In this document: positions 6,301 through 7,274 of the stretch, piece after piece
How positions within the stretch are numbered: position 1 is the first letter of the stretch
Layout of the letters: each line of letters starts with the position of its first letter
Source of the DNA: CAZVEV01 sp964625865
GTDB lineage: Bacteria; Planctomycetota; Phycisphaerae; SM23-33
Direction: 5' to 3'
DNA: 7,274 nt
NCBI GenBank assembly: GCA_964625865.1
Contig: CAZVEV010000301.1
Coordinates: 1-7,274, forward strand
Program-made: the position numbers and the translations under genes
The notes under the pieces: model-generated
What the model was told of the DNA's origin: nothing
The model's input: the letters and a program-made list of their open reading frames with translations, nothing else
Database searches by the model: none

Positions 6301-6559
6301 GGCCGGACAGGGCGCCGACAAGCGCCTGATCGTTGTCGGCGCCAAGGGCGACTGGGTGGTCTCCCAGGACGCCTACGAAGGGAAGATGGGCAGCGTGCTG
6401 CGGGCCATCTCCATCGCTGACGGGAAGACCCTCGCCGAGCAGGACCTTCCGGGCCTGCCGGTCTTCGATGGCATGTCCGTGGCCCGGGGACGACTGTTCG
6501 TCTCGCTGGAAGACGGGTCCGTGATCTGCCTCGGGAGCAAGCCCGCCCCTGGGCGATAG
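3335..6559 (+). CDS. Exported protein: SAM-methyltransferase-like domain fused to two PQQ-like beta-propellers
   Basis: 1074 residues. The signal peptide is MTMATGRTRITGWVLAAALT and continues to GAA near residue 31. At residues 35-150 lies a Rossmann methyltransferase-like domain: LLVHVGCGDGKL at 50-61 gives the GxGxG loop, followed by ARRDYIRSKGL, LPYVDN and EVMRVLAPRGVAIV. The usual acidic residue before the loop is His53. DDWSHHMYDATG (158 onward) links to a first propeller (about 165-590), which carries His/Cys-rich spots: HHRCH at 523-527, RGACVYG (Cys563), and HPCACY at 579-584. A second propeller begins at DWITYRGDAARSG (629-641) and runs to the C-terminus, interrupted by a Lys/Arg/Pro/Ala-rich linker at 948-973. 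I recognise this architecture from Planctomycetota, where it is usually annotated only as a PQQ-like or BamB-type repeat protein; no reaction is known to me. An envelope location is inferred from the signal peptide. An alternative start is the ATG at 3341. Stop TAG at 6557-6559, 28 bases from the converging gene. Confidence 0.9.
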   Translation: MTMATGRTRITGWVLAAALTVMGHAGLAGAASPDERARQIIKDAGVRGGLLVHVGCGDGKLTAALAGGDSAVVQGLATDAKTLSARRDYIRSKGLSGRVSITRFGGRRLPYVDNLVNVLVADDLGGVPMAEVMRVLAPRGVAIVGGKKTVKTVPAEIDDWSHHMYDATGIGAGGDTAVSQPRSIQWKAGPEYSRSHENMSSVSAVVSAGGRVFSIMDEGPAASIYLPSQWSLTARDAFSGVRLWHVPIRQWHARLFPLKSGPMQLPRRLVAGTDRVYATLGLYDPVSEIDAATGKVLRTWEGTAFAEELLLVGDKLIVLINDDGKKAAYSGRMPAGRPRFRAPENTISLSAQRSVAVIDTDTGKAVWKRSQGGVVPLTIAAAAGRIVLMCGPSLRCLDLATGRKIWEAKLATKAPKVSTSHSPVVLVHKDVVYAAAGGKLSAWDAGKGKLLWSASCANAGYRAPASIFIVNNLIWDVNVGGEPYRPGSDPKKINRTYTGYDLRSGEVRKTIPVSSEHGYGIMHHRCHVPRASGTSIITSFPGIEFFDVTSGKVTHDSWIRGACVYGFMPANGLIYAPPHPCACYTQGKLTGFCAVAGKRARPEAKGQPSRLEKGSAFGKGTVGEAAARDWITYRGDAARSGTTAVSVPMALTEVWRAKIGGDLSQCVIADRTLFVASADDHTVHALDAIDGKRLWGYTAGGRVDSVPTYHRGTIIFGCRDGYVYCLAAKSGELVWRFRAAATDTRCVAYDQVESVWPVHGSVLVQGDVLWFCAGRSSYLDGGLLVYRLDPRTGKELSVTRVDSLGSNDHQPPITSTMFARLDIEGAKNDVLSCDGKNVFMRHWAFDLGGKSVKQDVDHLFAATGFLDTSWFRRTYWIYGRIYVSGAQGWARTGNVRPTGRIMSIDEDRIYGFGRDYYPPSPGNAHQMYAPGEKEIFFATAKRSDGAVTPPAKAPARKGSRRRKAKSPRTAAKAYHWTTPGDLQVRGMVLAGQGADKRLIVVGAKGDWVVSQDAYEGKMGSVLRAISIADGKTLAEQDLPGLPVFDGMSVARGRLFVSLEDGSVICLGSKPAPGR

Positions 6560-6587
6560 GTGTGCCCCCTGCGCCGGCCCCGCGCGA

Positions 6588-7070
6588 TTACGCCTGTGTC
6601 TTGACCCGTGCGTAGAGTCCGTGACCGACGTGGCGGAGCTTGCCCTGGCGGACGAGTTCCTGCCAAACCGCATCAGGCCACTCGGTTGGCGGGACGATGG
6701 CCGCCGCATCGGCGCTGGCGCCTTTGCTCAGCGGGCCCCGTCCGAGCGCTGATTCTTCGTCGAGCACCGTCAGGGCCAGTCGCTTGCGAAACGCCCGCAG
6801 CGCGCGTTTGCAGTCCTCCGCGCTCGGCGCCTCGGCCGGCGGGGCCGCACTATCAGGCTCGGGTGCTCGAAGCTGTTCGAGTATCTCGCTCAACCCCGCC
6901 ACGTCCCGCATGCCCACCACCGCCGTGACCCGCCCGGACGGCACGTCGGTCTTGCCCAGCAACCTGAAGACCTGCTTCCACTCGGCCGACGCGCGACGAG
7001 GGTCGTCATAGCCCCCGATCGCCGCCGCGAGGTCCTCAAGCTTCGCCATCACGTCCGGATCGCTACCCAT
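6588..7070 (-). CDS. Small protein of unknown function, conserved-looking C-terminus
   Basis: 160 residues, with no signal peptide or membrane segment, so likely cytoplasmic. The N-terminal part (residues 8-70) is helical in character (MAKLEDLAAAIGGYDD, WKQVFRLLGK, LSEILEQL). An Ala/Pro/Glu linker (70-84) follows. The C-terminal part contains CKRALRAFRKRLALTVLDEE (87-106), LGRGPLSKG, IVPPTEWPDAVWQELVRQGK and a final HGLYARV. I have an impression of the 'KAFRKRLKLTxLDxESxLG...PPxxxPxxVWxELVxQGxL' pattern from hypothetical proteins of Planctomycetota, but I know no function. The last 35 residues look like a winged-helix-style end (helix, QGKL turn, short strand), which is only a guess. The start at 7070 is supported by AAAGGGA 8 bases upstream (7079-7085); the second ATG at 7049 has no such site. 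Stop TAA at 6588-6590. It converges on the two-propeller gene. Confidence 0.82.
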   Translation of the reverse strand: MGSDPDVMAKLEDLAAAIGGYDDPRRASAEWKQVFRLLGKTDVPSGRVTAVVGMRDVAGLSEILEQLRAPEPDSAAPPAEAPSAEDCKRALRAFRKRLALTVLDEESALGRGPLSKGASADAAAIVPPTEWPDAVWQELVRQGKLRHVGHGLYARVKTQA

Positions 7071-7105
7071 GTGCCGAGTCCCTTTCTGCAGAAGTTCCGC
7101 CCGCT

Positions 7106-7135
7106 ATTCTACAGCAAGACCCCACCGGCGGTCTC
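7106..7135 (-). promoter_or_regulatory. Candidate promoter for the 160-residue protein gene
   Basis: On the minus strand TAGAAT (7111-7106) matches 5 of 6 positions of a -10 box. GAGACC (7135-7130), 18 bases upstream, is a weak -35. Transcription would start near 7099, about 29 bases ahead of the ATG at 7070, which is a sensible leader length. Low confidence because the -35 is poor. Confidence 0.25.
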
Positions 7136-7146
7136 TCTCGAAAACA

Positions 7147-7191
7147 CCCCCCCCCGGAAAGACGTGTGCGACCTCTTCCTCCGGCGGGGGT
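7147..7191. repeat. C9 homopolymer and imperfect GC-rich inverted repeat
   Basis: Nine consecutive C residues (7147-7155) run into GG. About 25 bases later CCGGCGGGGG (7181-7190) is nearly their reverse complement, with one mismatch. The two arms could form a stem of about 10 pairs with a loop of about 23 bases. The tract lies just upstream of the candidate promoter of the 160-residue protein gene. It could be a slippage site or an upstream terminator-like structure. C9 is also prone to assembly or sequencing length error. Confidence 0.5.
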
Positions 7192-7228
7192 ACAGAGACA
7201 AGACATCAGGAAAGACAGGAGGTTCTTG

Positions 7229-7255
7229 ACGGGATAAACAGGATGAACGGGATGA
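7229..7255 (+). repeat. Three tandem copies of a 9-bp degenerate repeat
   Basis: ACGGGATAA (7229-7237), ACAGGATGA (7238-7246) and ACGGGATGA (7247-7255) form a 9-bp tandem array preceded by TTG. The pattern resembles the 'TTGACAGGATxxACAGGAT' intergenic repeats that I recall in several environmental bacterial genomes including Planctomycetota. It is followed by an A-rich run to the window edge. No function is assigned. Confidence 0.6.
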
Positions 7256-7274
7256 AAAAGAAAAACACAGAAAC

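Noticed and set aside
3335..6559. Reading the propeller proteins as PQQ-dependent alcohol dehydrogenases
   Set aside because: No dehydrogenase-type signature, such as adjacent-cysteine disulfide and calcium-binding motifs, or CxxCH haem motif, was seen. The PQQ-like label refers only to the blade repeat.
6560..6587. Bidirectional terminator between the converging genes
   Set aside because: The 28-base spacer is GC-rich but I found no stem with a T-tract on either side.
7217..7274. Possible start of a small gene (AGGAGG at 7217-7222, ATG at 7243 or 7252, reading MNGMKKKNTE)
   Set aside because: The ribosome-like site is about 20 bases from the first ATG, the ATGs fall within the 9-bp tandem repeat, and the frame is cut by the window edge after ten codons.
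1..7274. CRISPR array, tRNA or rRNA genes, defence system, integrase or attachment sites
   Set aside because: No regularly spaced repeats with unique spacers, no cloverleaf or rRNA-like stretches, and no nuclease, helicase, toxin or integrase motifs were seen on either strand.

Overview
The window reads as accessory chromosomal DNA of a GC-rich member of the Planctomycetota, probably an uncultured or environmental lineage. Four independent things point that way: two exported PQQ-like beta-propeller proteins of the 'WPQFxGPNRD' and 'DDWSHHMYDATG' styles, a discoidin-like lipoprotein of a type common in that phylum, a fragment of an ISAzo13 ('Rhodopirellula transposase') gene, and a small C-terminally conserved protein of a planctomycete kind. 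These assignments rest on recognising motifs by eye; no database search was run.

Layout from left to right. Bases 2-184 are the last 60 codons of a discoidin-like protein whose upstream part lies outside the window. A short repeat-rich spacer leads into a complete paralogue at 269-1036, a 255-residue putative lipoprotein, so this is a tandem duplicated pair. Bases 1037-1699 hold no intact gene: they contain a strong hairpin at 1275-1301, a decayed ISAzo13-family transposase fragment at about 1398-1620, and a GNRA-loop hairpin at 1633-1650. A minus-strand gene (1700-2983) encodes an exported single-propeller protein of 427 residues. A 351-base divergent spacer separates it from a plus-strand gene (3335-6559) encoding a 1074-residue exported protein. 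That protein joins an N-terminal Rossmann/SAM-methyltransferase-like domain to two PQQ-like propeller regions. Converging on it, with only 28 bases between, is a minus-strand gene (6588-7070) for a 160-residue cytoplasmic protein of unknown function. The last 200 bases are non-coding, with a C9 tract, an imperfect inverted repeat and a 9-bp tandem repeat.

How the genes work together can only be inferred. The two propeller genes share one divergent control region and may be co-regulated. They and the discoidin-like lipoproteins are all predicted to be exported and to fold as recognition or scaffold domains. This suggests cell-envelope or extracellular binding functions rather than a metabolic pathway. 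I see no defence system, CRISPR array, tRNA, rRNA or biosynthetic cluster. The features most worth a second look are the duplication spanning the lipoprotein start codon, the variable loop between the two paralogues, and the apparently exported methyltransferase-like fold.
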